A stretch of 64,000 nt of DNA from Paenibacillus koleovorans NBRC 103111 (GTDB lineage Bacteria; Bacillota; Bacilli; Paenibacillales; NBRC-103111): positions 46,687 to 110,686 of the forward strand of contig NZ_BIMA01000008.1 of NCBI RefSeq assembly GCF_004000845.1, in the 5' to 3' direction. The stretch's first letter is position 1. Each line of letters begins with the position of its first letter. The notes beneath the pieces were generated by a model. The model saw nothing but the letters and a program-made list of their open reading frames with translations. It was not told where the DNA came from and searched no databases. This document shows positions 16,556-24,629 of this stretch, piece after piece. The translations under genes and the position numbers were made by a program.

Positions 16556-17515
16556 TTGCCCGTAGACCATGATCGTTTATTCAAGGAATTGATTCAAACG
16601 TATTTCCGCGAGTTTCTGCAGCTGTTTTTTCCATCGGCATTTGAGGCGATCGCCTTTGAGCCGCTTACCTTTTTGTCGGAGGAGCTGTTTACCGATTTGG
16701 TCGCCGGGGAACGACGCCGCGTGGACCTCCTCGCCGAGACGAAGCTATTGGGAGATGAGGTGCTGATCATTGTGCATGTGGAGCCCCAAGCCTACTACCA
16801 GAAAAACTTCGCGGAGCGCATGTTCCTTTATTCGAGCCGCTTGTACGAAAAGTACCGACGGCGCATTTTGCCGATCGCCGTTTTCAGCTACGATCAACTC
16901 AAAGAGGAGCCCGATACGTTCGGGTGGGCTTTCCCGTTTCTGGAAGTGCACCAGTTTCGGTTTTTCAAGCTGGAATTGAGGAAGTGCAACTGGCGGGACT
17001 ATATCCGGCAAAATAATCCGGTCGCCGCTGCGCTGTTGAGCAAGATGGGCTATAATGAAGAAGAGCGCGTGCAAGTGAAAAAAGAGTTTTTGCGTATGCT
17101 TGTACGCATGGAGCTCGACCCCGCCAGGATGCATCTGATCGCCGGATTGTTTCATTCCTATTTGGTGCTGAACGAGGCGGAAGAGAAGACGCTGAAGGAG
17201 GAGATTCGTTTGCTGGATAAGAAGGAAGAAGAGCAAATATACGAGATTCACAATTATTGGGACAAAAATGCGGTGCAGCGAGGCGTGGAGATTGGAAAGA
17301 TCGAGGGAAAGATCGAAGGAAAGATCGAAGGAAAGATCGAAGGTAAAATTGAATTTATCGAGCAATACGTTAGGTCTCGCTTTGGCCAGGCAGGTGAGCC
17401 AATACTAGTGAAACTTCACAAAGTAAATGAACTCGATCGACTCGAACGTCTGGCGAACGCACTATTCCAGGCAACAGACATCGCAGAAGCTAGAGCATTG
17501 GTGGACAAAGCGTAG
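16556..17515 (+). CDS. Rpn-family (recombination-promoting nuclease / PD-(D/E)XK) protein
   Basis: A TTG at 16556 with GAGGAGG eight bases upstream is the best start, giving 319 residues; the open frame extends back into the leader hairpin. The N-terminal 200 residues match Rpn/transposase-31-like nucleases (DHDRLFKELIQTYFREFLQLF; RRVDLLAET; DEVLIIVHVEPQ with the catalytic Asp, Glu/His and Gln region). The family includes E. coli RpnA, a nuclease that stimulates recombination and behaves as a toxin. A tandem IEGK tetrapeptide array lies near the C-terminus, followed by a coil-rich tail. It is transcribed alone from its own promoter. Such genes are often multicopy and mobile-like in Paenibacillus genomes. 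Confidence 0.8.
   Translation: MPVDHDRLFKELIQTYFREFLQLFFPSAFEAIAFEPLTFLSEELFTDLVAGERRRVDLLAETKLLGDEVLIIVHVEPQAYYQKNFAERMFLYSSRLYEKYRRRILPIAVFSYDQLKEEPDTFGWAFPFLEVHQFRFFKLELRKCNWRDYIRQNNPVAAALLSKMGYNEEERVQVKKEFLRMLVRMELDPARMHLIAGLFHSYLVLNEAEEKTLKEEIRLLDKKEEEQIYEIHNYWDKNAVQRGVEIGKIEGKIEGKIEGKIEGKIEFIEQYVRSRFGQAGEPILVKLHKVNELDRLERLANALFQATDIAEARALVDKA
17293..17348 (+). repeat. 12-base in-frame tandem repeat encoding (G)KIE
   Basis: About five copies of a 12-base unit (AAGATCGAAGGA and close variants) lie inside the Rpn-like gene. Because the unit is a multiple of three, copy-number slippage would change protein length without a frameshift. Confidence 0.9.
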
Positions 17516-17682
17516 CCCTGCTGCGTCCCCCAACAAATAGTGCTGCACCCATAACGCTATTTTGCGTCGTCGCCTGCAACAGATTCACATGCAGCTGCGA
17601 CTTATGAAAAAAACAAGTCCGTAATCGCCAAAATTATTTATACTGAGAGAGGAGATCAAATCTAGCAAACGGAGTGTGCAGC

Positions 17683-18714
17683 ATGCGAAAGTTGAGAACT
17701 GGCGTTGTGGGACTAGGGAGAATCGGGTGGAGGTTCCACCTGCCGGAAATAGCGAAAGAGGAAGGGTTTGAGCTGGCCGCGGTCGCGGATCCTTCCAATG
17801 AGAGGTTGGCAGAGGCCAAGGCGGAGTATGGCGTCCAAGCGTATGCCGATTATGAAGCGATGCTGAAGAAGGAGCGCCTTGACCTGGTGGTCATCGCTTC
17901 GCCGACGATGTTCCATACGGAGCAGACGATTATGGCTTTCCAATACGGAGCGGATGTGCTCTTGGAAAAGCCGATGGCGGCGACGCTTCCGGAAGCGGAC
18001 CGGATGATCGAAGCGATGCATAATCACGGCCGCAAGCTGATGGTGTATCAGCCGCATCGCACAACCGCCGCCTACCAAGCCGCCAAAAGCATTATCGACG
18101 GCGGTCTGCTCGGCCCGATTTACATGCTTAAGAAATCGATTTCTAGATATACGCGCCGAAATGACTGGCAGGCCTTCACCAAATTCGGCGGCGGGATGCT
18201 GAACAATTACGGCGCACACGCGATCGACGAGCTGATCAGCCTTGCTGGCCCGAATGTCAAGCGCATAGACGCTCATTTACGAAAAATTGCGAGCCTCGGA
18301 GATGCCGACGATGTGGTCAAGGCGGTGTTGGAAACGGAAAGCGGGGTTGTGCTCGACATCGACATCAACATGGCGATCGCCGCGCATTTGCCGGAATGGG
18401 TCATATTGGGAGAGCGGGGAACGGCGATCATAGAGGGGGTGGACGACCAGCAGGTGTTCAAGCTCAAGTATTATTTGCCGGAGGAGCTGAAGGAGCTGGC
18501 GGTTCATGACGGGCTGGCGGCGCCGGGACGAGAATATAGGAATTTCGATGAGATCCCGTGGCGGCAAGAGGTTGTACGTCTAGCGGACTTCAAACCGATT
18601 CCTTTTTATGAGAAATGTTACGAGCACTATGCTTTGAACGAGCCGCCGTTCATTCCGATCGAACAAACGCGGGAAGTAATGCGGGTTACCGCTGAGTGCA
18701 GAAAAGAGCAATAA
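17683..18714 (+). CDS. Gfo/Idh/MocA-family NAD(P)-dependent oxidoreductase
   Basis: The ATG at 17683 has GGAG eight bases upstream; a GTG at 17674 is less likely. The 343-residue protein has an N-terminal Rossmann fold (TGVVGLGRIGWRFHLPEI), the DLVVIASPTMFH and LLEKPMA motifs of the family (Lys of EKP is the usual catalytic or binding residue) and a C-terminal alpha/beta domain from about 130. Members oxidise or epimerise sugars, inositols or amino-sugars with NAD(P). It leads an operon with an esterase-like hydrolase 13 bases downstream and an MFS transporter, suggesting uptake and processing of an acylated sugar or sugar derivative. Confidence 0.88.
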   Translation: MRKLRTGVVGLGRIGWRFHLPEIAKEEGFELAAVADPSNERLAEAKAEYGVQAYADYEAMLKKERLDLVVIASPTMFHTEQTIMAFQYGADVLLEKPMAATLPEADRMIEAMHNHGRKLMVYQPHRTTAAYQAAKSIIDGGLLGPIYMLKKSISRYTRRNDWQAFTKFGGGMLNNYGAHAIDELISLAGPNVKRIDAHLRKIASLGDADDVVKAVLETESGVVLDIDINMAIAAHLPEWVILGERGTAIIEGVDDQQVFKLKYYLPEELKELAVHDGLAAPGREYRNFDEIPWRQEVVRLADFKPIPFYEKCYEHYALNEPPFIPIEQTREVMRVTAECRKEQ

Positions 18715-18727
18715 GAGGAGGACAACG

Positions 18728-19753
18728 GTGGAAATGAAGGAAGCGTTTCTGTCCATGCAAGTATCCAAGCTGCTCGACGGTGTTGCATCAATAGCGGACT
18801 GGGAAACGAAACGATCGGAGATTCGTCGCAAGTGGCTTGATACAATCGGGGGCATTCCGGAGAAGGTCCCATCGCTAGTGAAGATCCTGGACGAAACGGT
18901 AGAATTGAACCATACCCGCGTACATCTGACGTATGACACCGTGTTCGGCGATGTCGTGACCGCCTATCTCCTGGTGCCGAACAATAGAGCCCAAAACCAA
19001 ATCTTGCCGGCCATCGTCGCCGCCCATCCGACCTCTTCGATTGGCAAAGCGGAAGTTGCCACCGTTCAAGGGAAGTTCGACCATCAATATGGGCTGGAGC
19101 TTGTGTCGAGAGGGTATGTCGTGCTGGCGCCGGATACGATTACGGCGGGGGAGCGCCTGAAGGACGGCCAAACTCCATACCGGACGGAGCCTTTCTATCA
19201 AGAAAATCCCGAGTGGAGCGCCGTAGCCAAAATGATCGTCGATCACAGCCAAGGCATCGATGTTCTATGCTCGTTCCCCTTCGTAGATCCCAGCCGGATC
19301 GGGGCGATCGGCCATTCCTTGGGCGGATACAACGCCTACTTCCTCGCTGCGATGGATGATCGCATCCGAGCCGTCGTGTGCAGCGGCGGCTTCGGCATGT
19401 TCGCCGGCGATCCGGAGCCGCATCATTGGGGACTGCGGGATTGGTTCAGCCACATTCCGGAAATTAGCCGTATGGTAGACCGCGGACAGCTGCCGCCGTT
19501 CGAATTTCACGAGATCGCGGCGCTGCTCGCCCCGGTTCCGTTTCTTAACTGGAGCGCGCAGGAGGATCGTTTCTTTCCGAACTGGCAACAAATCGGAATG
19601 GCGATGATCGAGCTGAGCGGGCTGTACCGTTTTCTCGGCGCAGAGGAGCGATTCGTCTCCATTCTAGGCGATGGCGGGCATCGCTTCCCGGGGTGGGTGC
19701 GCTCGGTGGCTTATGATTTCTTGGATCGCTGGCTGAAAAAGGAGACGATCTAA
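18728..19753 (+). CDS. Alpha/beta hydrolase of the acetyl-xylan esterase / dienelactone hydrolase type
   Basis: This 341-residue protein starts at GTG with GAGGAGG at ideal spacing. The core alpha/beta hydrolase fold shows the nucleophile elbow IGHSLGGYNAYF (Ser near residue 197), an acid in WSAQEDRFFP and a catalytic His in GDGGHRFPGW. The large N-terminal extension is that of the abhydrolase 7 / acetyl-esterase-like group. There is no signal peptide, so it acts in the cytoplasm, probably deacylating an imported sugar or hydrolysing a lactone. It sits between the oxidoreductase and the MFS transporter, with 13- and 17-base gaps. Confidence 0.85.
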   Translation: MEMKEAFLSMQVSKLLDGVASIADWETKRSEIRRKWLDTIGGIPEKVPSLVKILDETVELNHTRVHLTYDTVFGDVVTAYLLVPNNRAQNQILPAIVAAHPTSSIGKAEVATVQGKFDHQYGLELVSRGYVVLAPDTITAGERLKDGQTPYRTEPFYQENPEWSAVAKMIVDHSQGIDVLCSFPFVDPSRIGAIGHSLGGYNAYFLAAMDDRIRAVVCSGGFGMFAGDPEPHHWGLRDWFSHIPEISRMVDRGQLPPFEFHEIAALLAPVPFLNWSAQEDRFFPNWQQIGMAMIELSGLYRFLGAEERFVSILGDGGHRFPGWVRSVAYDFLDRWLKKETI

Positions 19754-19770
19754 GGATTGGGGAATGCATC

Positions 19771-21018
19771 ATGATTCAGTACACACGACGTCTGTTTGGA
19801 AATTTGTCGCCGGCGGTGCAGCGGTTTATCGGCACGGAAGCCGTATTCGGCACCGGCACCGGCATTTTCAGCTTGATTCTTAATTTGCATATGCTGGACC
19901 TGGGCTATTCCCAAGAAGTGGTCGGACGCATCGCTTCGCTCGGAGCGCTGACCGTCGGTATCTTGAGCTTGCCGGCGGGATGGGTCGTGCAGCGGATCGG
20001 CCGTAAAAACACGCTTGTGTTCGGCATGGGACTGTCTTTTGCATCCATGATAGTATTTGCATTCGGTACTTCGATCACTGCTCTGACGGTGGCGCAATTG
20101 ATTTGGTCGCTTGGGATTACCGCCATAGTCAATTCGGAAATCCAGCTGCTGTTCGAGTACTGCCGTTCGAGGGAAGAGGAGCCGGTCGCGTATTCGCTGC
20201 TGTTCGCCGTTTTCACCTTGTTCGTAGGTGTCGGTACTTTGCTTGGAGGCTATTTGCCGATCTGGCTGCCGGGAAATACGACGGTGTATCAGTATGCTTT
20301 CATTGCGGCTGCGATATGTTTTGCTGCAGGGACCGCACTTCGCGGTTGGTTGCTGCCTGCGTCGGGCGAGGCGTCCATAGCGGAAGCGAGGATAAAGAAT
20401 ACCGCTACGGAAAAATCAATCCCAGGTGAGCCCCTCAGCAAGAAACGAGGCAGGATGACCTCCTTGTTGCTGTTGTCGGTGTTCATCTTTATCGCGGGCT
20501 TCGCGACCGGCATGCTTAATCCGTTTTTGAACGTAATCTTGAAGTTCCGCTTCTTATGGGACGACGGGAGCATTTCTTTGCTGCTGACGCTGGCAGGCGT
20601 GTTTCTGTTCGTAGGCTCCATGTTGACCCCTTATTGTCTGGACAAATGGGGAAGCCGCCGGACGATTGTAGCTCTGTTCCTCAGCAATCTCGTATTCGTC
20701 GCGGTGCTTGCGCTCGCCATGCCGGCGTTGCTGTTCTCTGCGCTGCTGCTGCTTCGCGGCGGACTCTTCAACATGCTGGCCAATTTGCTGGACAGCGAGG
20801 CGATGTCCGCCGTCGAAGAAGAGGACCGCAACCTGTATGCAGGGATGCGGACCGTTTCACGCAGCTTAGGCAACGCACTGGCTTCGTACTTGGCCGGTTA
20901 CATTATGGCGGGCAACGACTATACGCTGCCGTTCCTGATCACCGCTGCATCCTTGTTTGTCGGGTTCCTGCTTTATAAGGCCGTCGTCCAACCACTGCTG
21001 AGGGCGGAAGGCGCGTAA
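19771..21018 (+). CDS. MFS transporter
   Basis: This 415-residue membrane protein has about twelve transmembrane segments with a cytoplasmic loop after the sixth (about 195-230, charged, IAEARIKNTATEKSIPG). The first half shows the major facilitator loop 2-3 motif VQRIGRKNTLVFGMG and the second half its pseudo-repeat DKWGSRRTIVALF. It is the last gene of the oxidoreductase/esterase/transporter operon and is followed by a strong terminator. The substrate is probably the compound handled by the two enzymes; the direction of transport cannot be told. Confidence 0.88.
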   Translation: MIQYTRRLFGNLSPAVQRFIGTEAVFGTGTGIFSLILNLHMLDLGYSQEVVGRIASLGALTVGILSLPAGWVVQRIGRKNTLVFGMGLSFASMIVFAFGTSITALTVAQLIWSLGITAIVNSEIQLLFEYCRSREEEPVAYSLLFAVFTLFVGVGTLLGGYLPIWLPGNTTVYQYAFIAAAICFAAGTALRGWLLPASGEASIAEARIKNTATEKSIPGEPLSKKRGRMTSLLLLSVFIFIAGFATGMLNPFLNVILKFRFLWDDGSISLLLTLAGVFLFVGSMLTPYCLDKWGSRRTIVALFLSNLVFVAVLALAMPALLFSALLLLRGGLFNMLANLLDSEAMSAVEEEDRNLYAGMRTVSRSLGNALASYLAGYIMAGNDYTLPFLITAASLFVGFLLYKAVVQPLLRAEGA

Positions 21019-21024
21019 CGAGCA

Positions 21025-21070
21025 AAAAAGACTCTGAGGGCTTCCGAATAGGACCCCCAGAGTCTTTCTT
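21025..21070. terminator. Bidirectional terminator
   Basis: AGACTCTGAGGG pairs with CCCCAGAGTCT, with A and T runs on the flanks, between convergent genes. Confidence 0.85.
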
Positions 21071-21075
21071 CGTTT

Positions 21076-23340
21076 TCAAGCGTACGCCCGGATCTCAATG
21101 ATCTCGGCATATTCGCTGCCGTTCGTGGAATCGATGGCTATTCGCAACTGATCGGTCATGACCGACGAAGAGAGCGTATGCACTTGCTTCCGCTTGCGGT
21201 TGTCGCCCAGCTCCGCAACGGTCTTCCAATTGCCGCCTTCGAACGCTTCGATGCGGTAATCCTTAGCCAGCTCCGGTCGAATATCGTTCGGTGTCCGATG
21301 GTGGTGCAGATTGATCAAGTCCAGCTGGACGTCGTCGTTGAATACGAGTTGAATCGTACGGATCTCAACCGGCTGCGCCCAGGAGAGCTGCAGCCATTCG
21401 GGACGGCCCGGAGCCATCGCGGCGGACGACCACAGATGAGGTCCGGCGTAGGGCCGCAAATAGCCGTCCACCGCTTTGCTCGGCGAGAGCGCCGCAGTAG
21501 GCGACTGCAAACGGAAACAAGGCGTTTGTCGGATGAAACGGCGCGTGCTCCATTGCACGACAGGCTGGTCCGGCTGTTTCTCCTCGAGCTGCGACGAGAC
21601 GATCGGCTTCTCGCCCTTCAAGAAAGCGAGTACGCCGGTACGAGCGATCTCTTGGACGTGCAGGGATACCGACTCATTCGCTTTCACGATGACGAATGCA
21701 TTGCAGGCGGTTTCCGGCTTCCAGCTCAGGTCGAAAGCGACCCATTGCCGTTCGCCTGCAGCAAGCGTAACGGTAGAGGAGGCGATCAATTTGTGCGGGA
21801 CATAGTTTTCGGCCAAACCGGTATCCCATAGCTCAACGGTCAGTTCCGCAGCGGAACCGCCGTCAAGCAGAAGCTCCAGGCCATTAAGCTCCGGCTCGAC
21901 CGGCAAGAGCAAGCCGATATCGCTTTCCAGCGCAACGGCTGTAGAGTCGCCTGTCGGCGAGGAAGGCTCCACGGCGAGCTGTTCCAGTACGCTGGAGGCG
22001 GTCACCGTCGCCCGGCGCGCCAGATCGGCCGGGTCCTCGTTGCGCAGCCCGATAATGGAAGCGTCCTGCCGCAGCATCGTCTGCTGCAACTCGCTCAGAT
22101 GCTGCGCGTACAGCTCGCGCGGCGTAACGCCTTTGGCCGCGCAGAGCGCCGCCGCCGACCCGGCCGCCTCGCCGATGACGGCGCATGTGGCCATGACGCG
22201 GGTCGTGCCGAACGCCACATGGGTGGCGCTGATGTCCCGACCGGCCATGAGCATGTTCCTCACGTTGACCGAGTATAACGAGCGGTACGGGATATGATAG
22301 TTGCCGTCGGGATGCAGGTGTTTGGACCCGGCTTCCGTCGAGTAGACGCCTTGCGGCGGATGCAGGTCGATCGACCATCCGCCGAAGGCTACGCGGTCCT
22401 CGAACGGCGCTTGCTGCAAGATGTCGTTCTGGTTCAGCACATAATCGCCGACGAAACGCCGATACTCCCGTTTGCCGGGAATCGAGCCGACCCACTCTAA
22501 CGTCATGTTGTCTGCGTCGAACTGACCGGAATTTTTGATATAGTCCCAGATGCCGTAAATAACCGACCATAGCTCGTCTCGAATACGTTCGTTGTCGTGG
22601 ACGGTGTCAAGCTCGCCGCCCCATTCGATCCACCAATAGGCGCAGCCGTTGTCCCCGCTGCGGATGACACGCCGCTGTGGAATGGTCGTCTTCGTAATAT
22701 CCTTCGCGAAGCTGGGAGGAATGTACTTGACCGGCCGGCCGGCATCCTTCGTGTAGAACAGCAAGGTGCTGCCTAGCGTAATGTCGTCGGAGACGAGCGG
22801 CGCCCAATCCTCGTTGTACTCCTCGCGAGCTTCGCGTCCGATTTTGTATTTCGCCCCTGCTAGAAAGCCGACCAGCCCATCTCCCGTACAATCCAAGAAA
22901 ATCTGGCTTTCGAACCGGATGCGCCGCTCCGACGCCATCATCCATCCAGTGACGGAACGAATCGTCCGATCGTGCTCGTCCCCGTCAGCCTCAACCTCGT
23001 GTACGTCGGTGTTCAGGAATACCCGAATGTTCGGCTCCGCACGCACCGCCTCGAGAACGACCAAATCCCAAATGTACGGATTGCCGTCGATGTTGCGGTA
23101 TTGATTTTCCACAAACAGCTCTCCCATGATGCCGGTTTCACGCGCATATCGATGCGTGCCGTGGCCAGTCGCCCCGCATACCCAGACGCGAACCTCGCTG
23201 CTGGAGTTGCCGCCGAGTACAGGGCGGTTGTTGATCAACGCTACCGTTTGGCCGAGACGGGCAGCGGCAATCGCCGCGCATACGCCTGCCAGCCCGCCGC
23301 CTACGACGGTAATATCCGATTGAACGACTTCTTGTCTCAT
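21076..23340 (-). CDS. FAD-dependent oxidoreductase with C-terminal discoidin-like domain
   Basis: This 754-residue protein has an N-terminal FAD-binding Rossmann motif (DITVVGGGLAGVCAAIAAARLG, GXGXXG region at 15-20), a second FAD contact in FLDCTGDGLVGFLAG, and a conserved AGRDISATHVAFG segment typical of the FAD_oxidored (PF12831) group. From about residue 430 it continues into a beta-rich region and ends in an F5/8C/discoidin-like beta-sandwich (about 615-754; AVDGYLRP...WLQLSWAQPVEIRTIQLVF). No signal peptide is visible. Homologues occur in plant-polysaccharide loci, where the true substrate is unknown. It is divergent from the AraC regulator at 23470, the likely controller. Confidence 0.85.
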   Translation of the reverse strand: MRQEVVQSDITVVGGGLAGVCAAIAAARLGQTVALINNRPVLGGNSSSEVRVWVCGATGHGTHRYARETGIMGELFVENQYRNIDGNPYIWDLVVLEAVRAEPNIRVFLNTDVHEVEADGDEHDRTIRSVTGWMMASERRIRFESQIFLDCTGDGLVGFLAGAKYKIGREAREEYNEDWAPLVSDDITLGSTLLFYTKDAGRPVKYIPPSFAKDITKTTIPQRRVIRSGDNGCAYWWIEWGGELDTVHDNERIRDELWSVIYGIWDYIKNSGQFDADNMTLEWVGSIPGKREYRRFVGDYVLNQNDILQQAPFEDRVAFGGWSIDLHPPQGVYSTEAGSKHLHPDGNYHIPYRSLYSVNVRNMLMAGRDISATHVAFGTTRVMATCAVIGEAAGSAAALCAAKGVTPRELYAQHLSELQQTMLRQDASIIGLRNEDPADLARRATVTASSVLEQLAVEPSSPTGDSTAVALESDIGLLLPVEPELNGLELLLDGGSAAELTVELWDTGLAENYVPHKLIASSTVTLAAGERQWVAFDLSWKPETACNAFVIVKANESVSLHVQEIARTGVLAFLKGEKPIVSSQLEEKQPDQPVVQWSTRRFIRQTPCFRLQSPTAALSPSKAVDGYLRPYAGPHLWSSAAMAPGRPEWLQLSWAQPVEIRTIQLVFNDDVQLDLINLHHHRTPNDIRPELAKDYRIEAFEGGNWKTVAELGDNRKRKQVHTLSSSVMTDQLRIAIDSTNGSEYAEIIEIRAYA

Positions 23341-23469
23341 CTGAATCCCACACTCCTCGACACGCTATGTGTGAATGATATTGCTTATCCTTGATTTCAT
23401 CTTAAATCGAACGGTTGCCAAGAAACATACACCGAGTTACGATAGAGCATATCTTTTATTTCACGACAA

Positions 23470-24306
23470 ATGAGAGAGTGGGACAAGTCGATGAGCCGGA
23501 ACTGGTTGGTGTATCCGATGGGATACATGTACTGGGTGGAAAAGGAGCAGTTTTTGCTGGAGCAGGATACAAGCCGATTTTGGACGATGTGCGCGGTCGA
23601 AAGCGGCTCGTTCCGGTATCGCATCGGCGAGCAGGAAGGCGAAGCCGGGTTCGGCGACGTGGTCGTCTGTCCACCGGAAACGCCGTTCAACCGCTGGACC
23701 ATTTCTCCATTAACGTTTCACTACATGATTTTCATGTGGGAGGAGGAGCCAGGGAGAGAGGAGGTGGCCGGCCGGGTCGGCAAACTGTCGATCCAGGATC
23801 TGGAGCGGCTTGCCTCTACGTACCGCTATTTGCGCGGGTTGATGGGAGAAGGGCTAGTGCTGGAGGAGCCGCTGTTCGGCCGTTTCCGCCATTGGCTGGG
23901 CGACATTTGGCGGCAGCTCGAATATGAGCGCGGCTTAATCGGCCATCATGCGAACGATCCCGAGCCCAACCGGGAAGACGAACCGGAAGCGGCGATGCAG
24001 GCGGCGCGTTCGTGGCTGCTGGAGCATGCTTACGAGCCGTTCCTCATGCGCGAGCTGTCGGACAAGCTCGGGCTGACCGCCGTGCAGCTCACTCGTCGAT
24101 TCCGAGCTGCTTACCGGGTCACGCCGTCGGAGTTCGTGACGGGCTTGCGCATCGTCCGCACCAGCCGGCTGCTCGAAGAGACGGCACTGCCGCTGGAGGC
24201 GATCGCCGAGCGGATCGGCTATGAGAGCGGCTTCTATTTGAGCCGTATTTTCAGCCGCTATAAGGGGATGCCGCCTTCAGCTTATCGTAAGATGTTCCAG
24301 GTCTAG
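23470..24306 (+). CDS. AraC-family transcriptional regulator
   Basis: This protein of up to 278 residues has an N-terminal cupin-like sensor half (about 15-95; FRYRIGEQEGEAGFGDVVVCPP) and a C-terminal pair of AraC helix-turn-helix motifs (about 175-275; FLMRELSDKLGLTAVQLTRRFR and a canonical second half ending IGYESGFYLSRIFSRYKGMPPSAYRK). An internal ATG at 23491 may be the real start since neither has a strong ribosome site. It is divergent from the FAD oxidoreductase and likely regulates it. The region after the stop can encode a (Pro-Glu)-rich tail in another frame. Confidence 0.88.
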   Translation: MREWDKSMSRNWLVYPMGYMYWVEKEQFLLEQDTSRFWTMCAVESGSFRYRIGEQEGEAGFGDVVVCPPETPFNRWTISPLTFHYMIFMWEEEPGREEVAGRVGKLSIQDLERLASTYRYLRGLMGEGLVLEEPLFGRFRHWLGDIWRQLEYERGLIGHHANDPEPNREDEPEAAMQAARSWLLEHAYEPFLMRELSDKLGLTAVQLTRRFRAAYRVTPSEFVTGLRIVRTSRLLEETALPLEAIAERIGYESGFYLSRIFSRYKGMPPSAYRKMFQV

Positions 24307-24388
24307 CGGACCAGAACCACGGCCAGCACCAAGACCCGAACCAGAACCAAAATCTGAGCCCGAACTCAAACCCGAACGTGAACGCACG

Positions 24389-24420
24389 GAAGCCGGGAAA
24401 CGAATGTTTCCCGGCTTCTT
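24389..24420. terminator. Strong bidirectional hairpin
   Basis: GAAGCCGGGAAAC pairs perfectly with GTTTCCCGGCTTC around a GAAT loop. It separates the AraC gene and the convergent small basic peptide gene; T-rich sequence is weak on both sides. Confidence 0.7.
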
Positions 24421-24453
24421 CTACGACATCAGCAATCATACGAGGTGCTCGTC

Positions 24454-24564
24454 TTACAAGTCGGAGAGCTCCTTAAGAGACTTGATCTTCCCATGAGGAT
24501 GCTGCGTTTGCTTGCGCATCTTGAACGCGTTCTCTCTACGGCGTTTGGACGTGGACACAGGCAT
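24454..24564 (-). CDS. Small basic peptide (36 aa)
   Basis: This short frame begins at ATG 24564, preceded by GAGAGGGG, and stops at TAA 24454-24456. The peptide starts MPVSTSKRRRENAFKMRK and ends IKSLKELSDL; the N-terminal half is highly basic like a nucleic-acid- or ribosome-binding tail. The gap it fills (24307-24629) otherwise has no gene, and a strong hairpin lies 34 bases downstream in the correct position for its terminator. The function is unknown. Support is the start, ribosome site and terminator; conservation was not tested. Chance cannot be excluded for a frame this short. Confidence 0.5.
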   Translation of the reverse strand: MPVSTSKRRRENAFKMRKQTQHPHGKIKSLKELSDL

Positions 24565-24629
24565 GGCCCCTCTCGTTATGAAGTTGACGCACGAGTTAGG
24601 ATGGCTTGCGCCGCCGCTTCGTATGCGCG

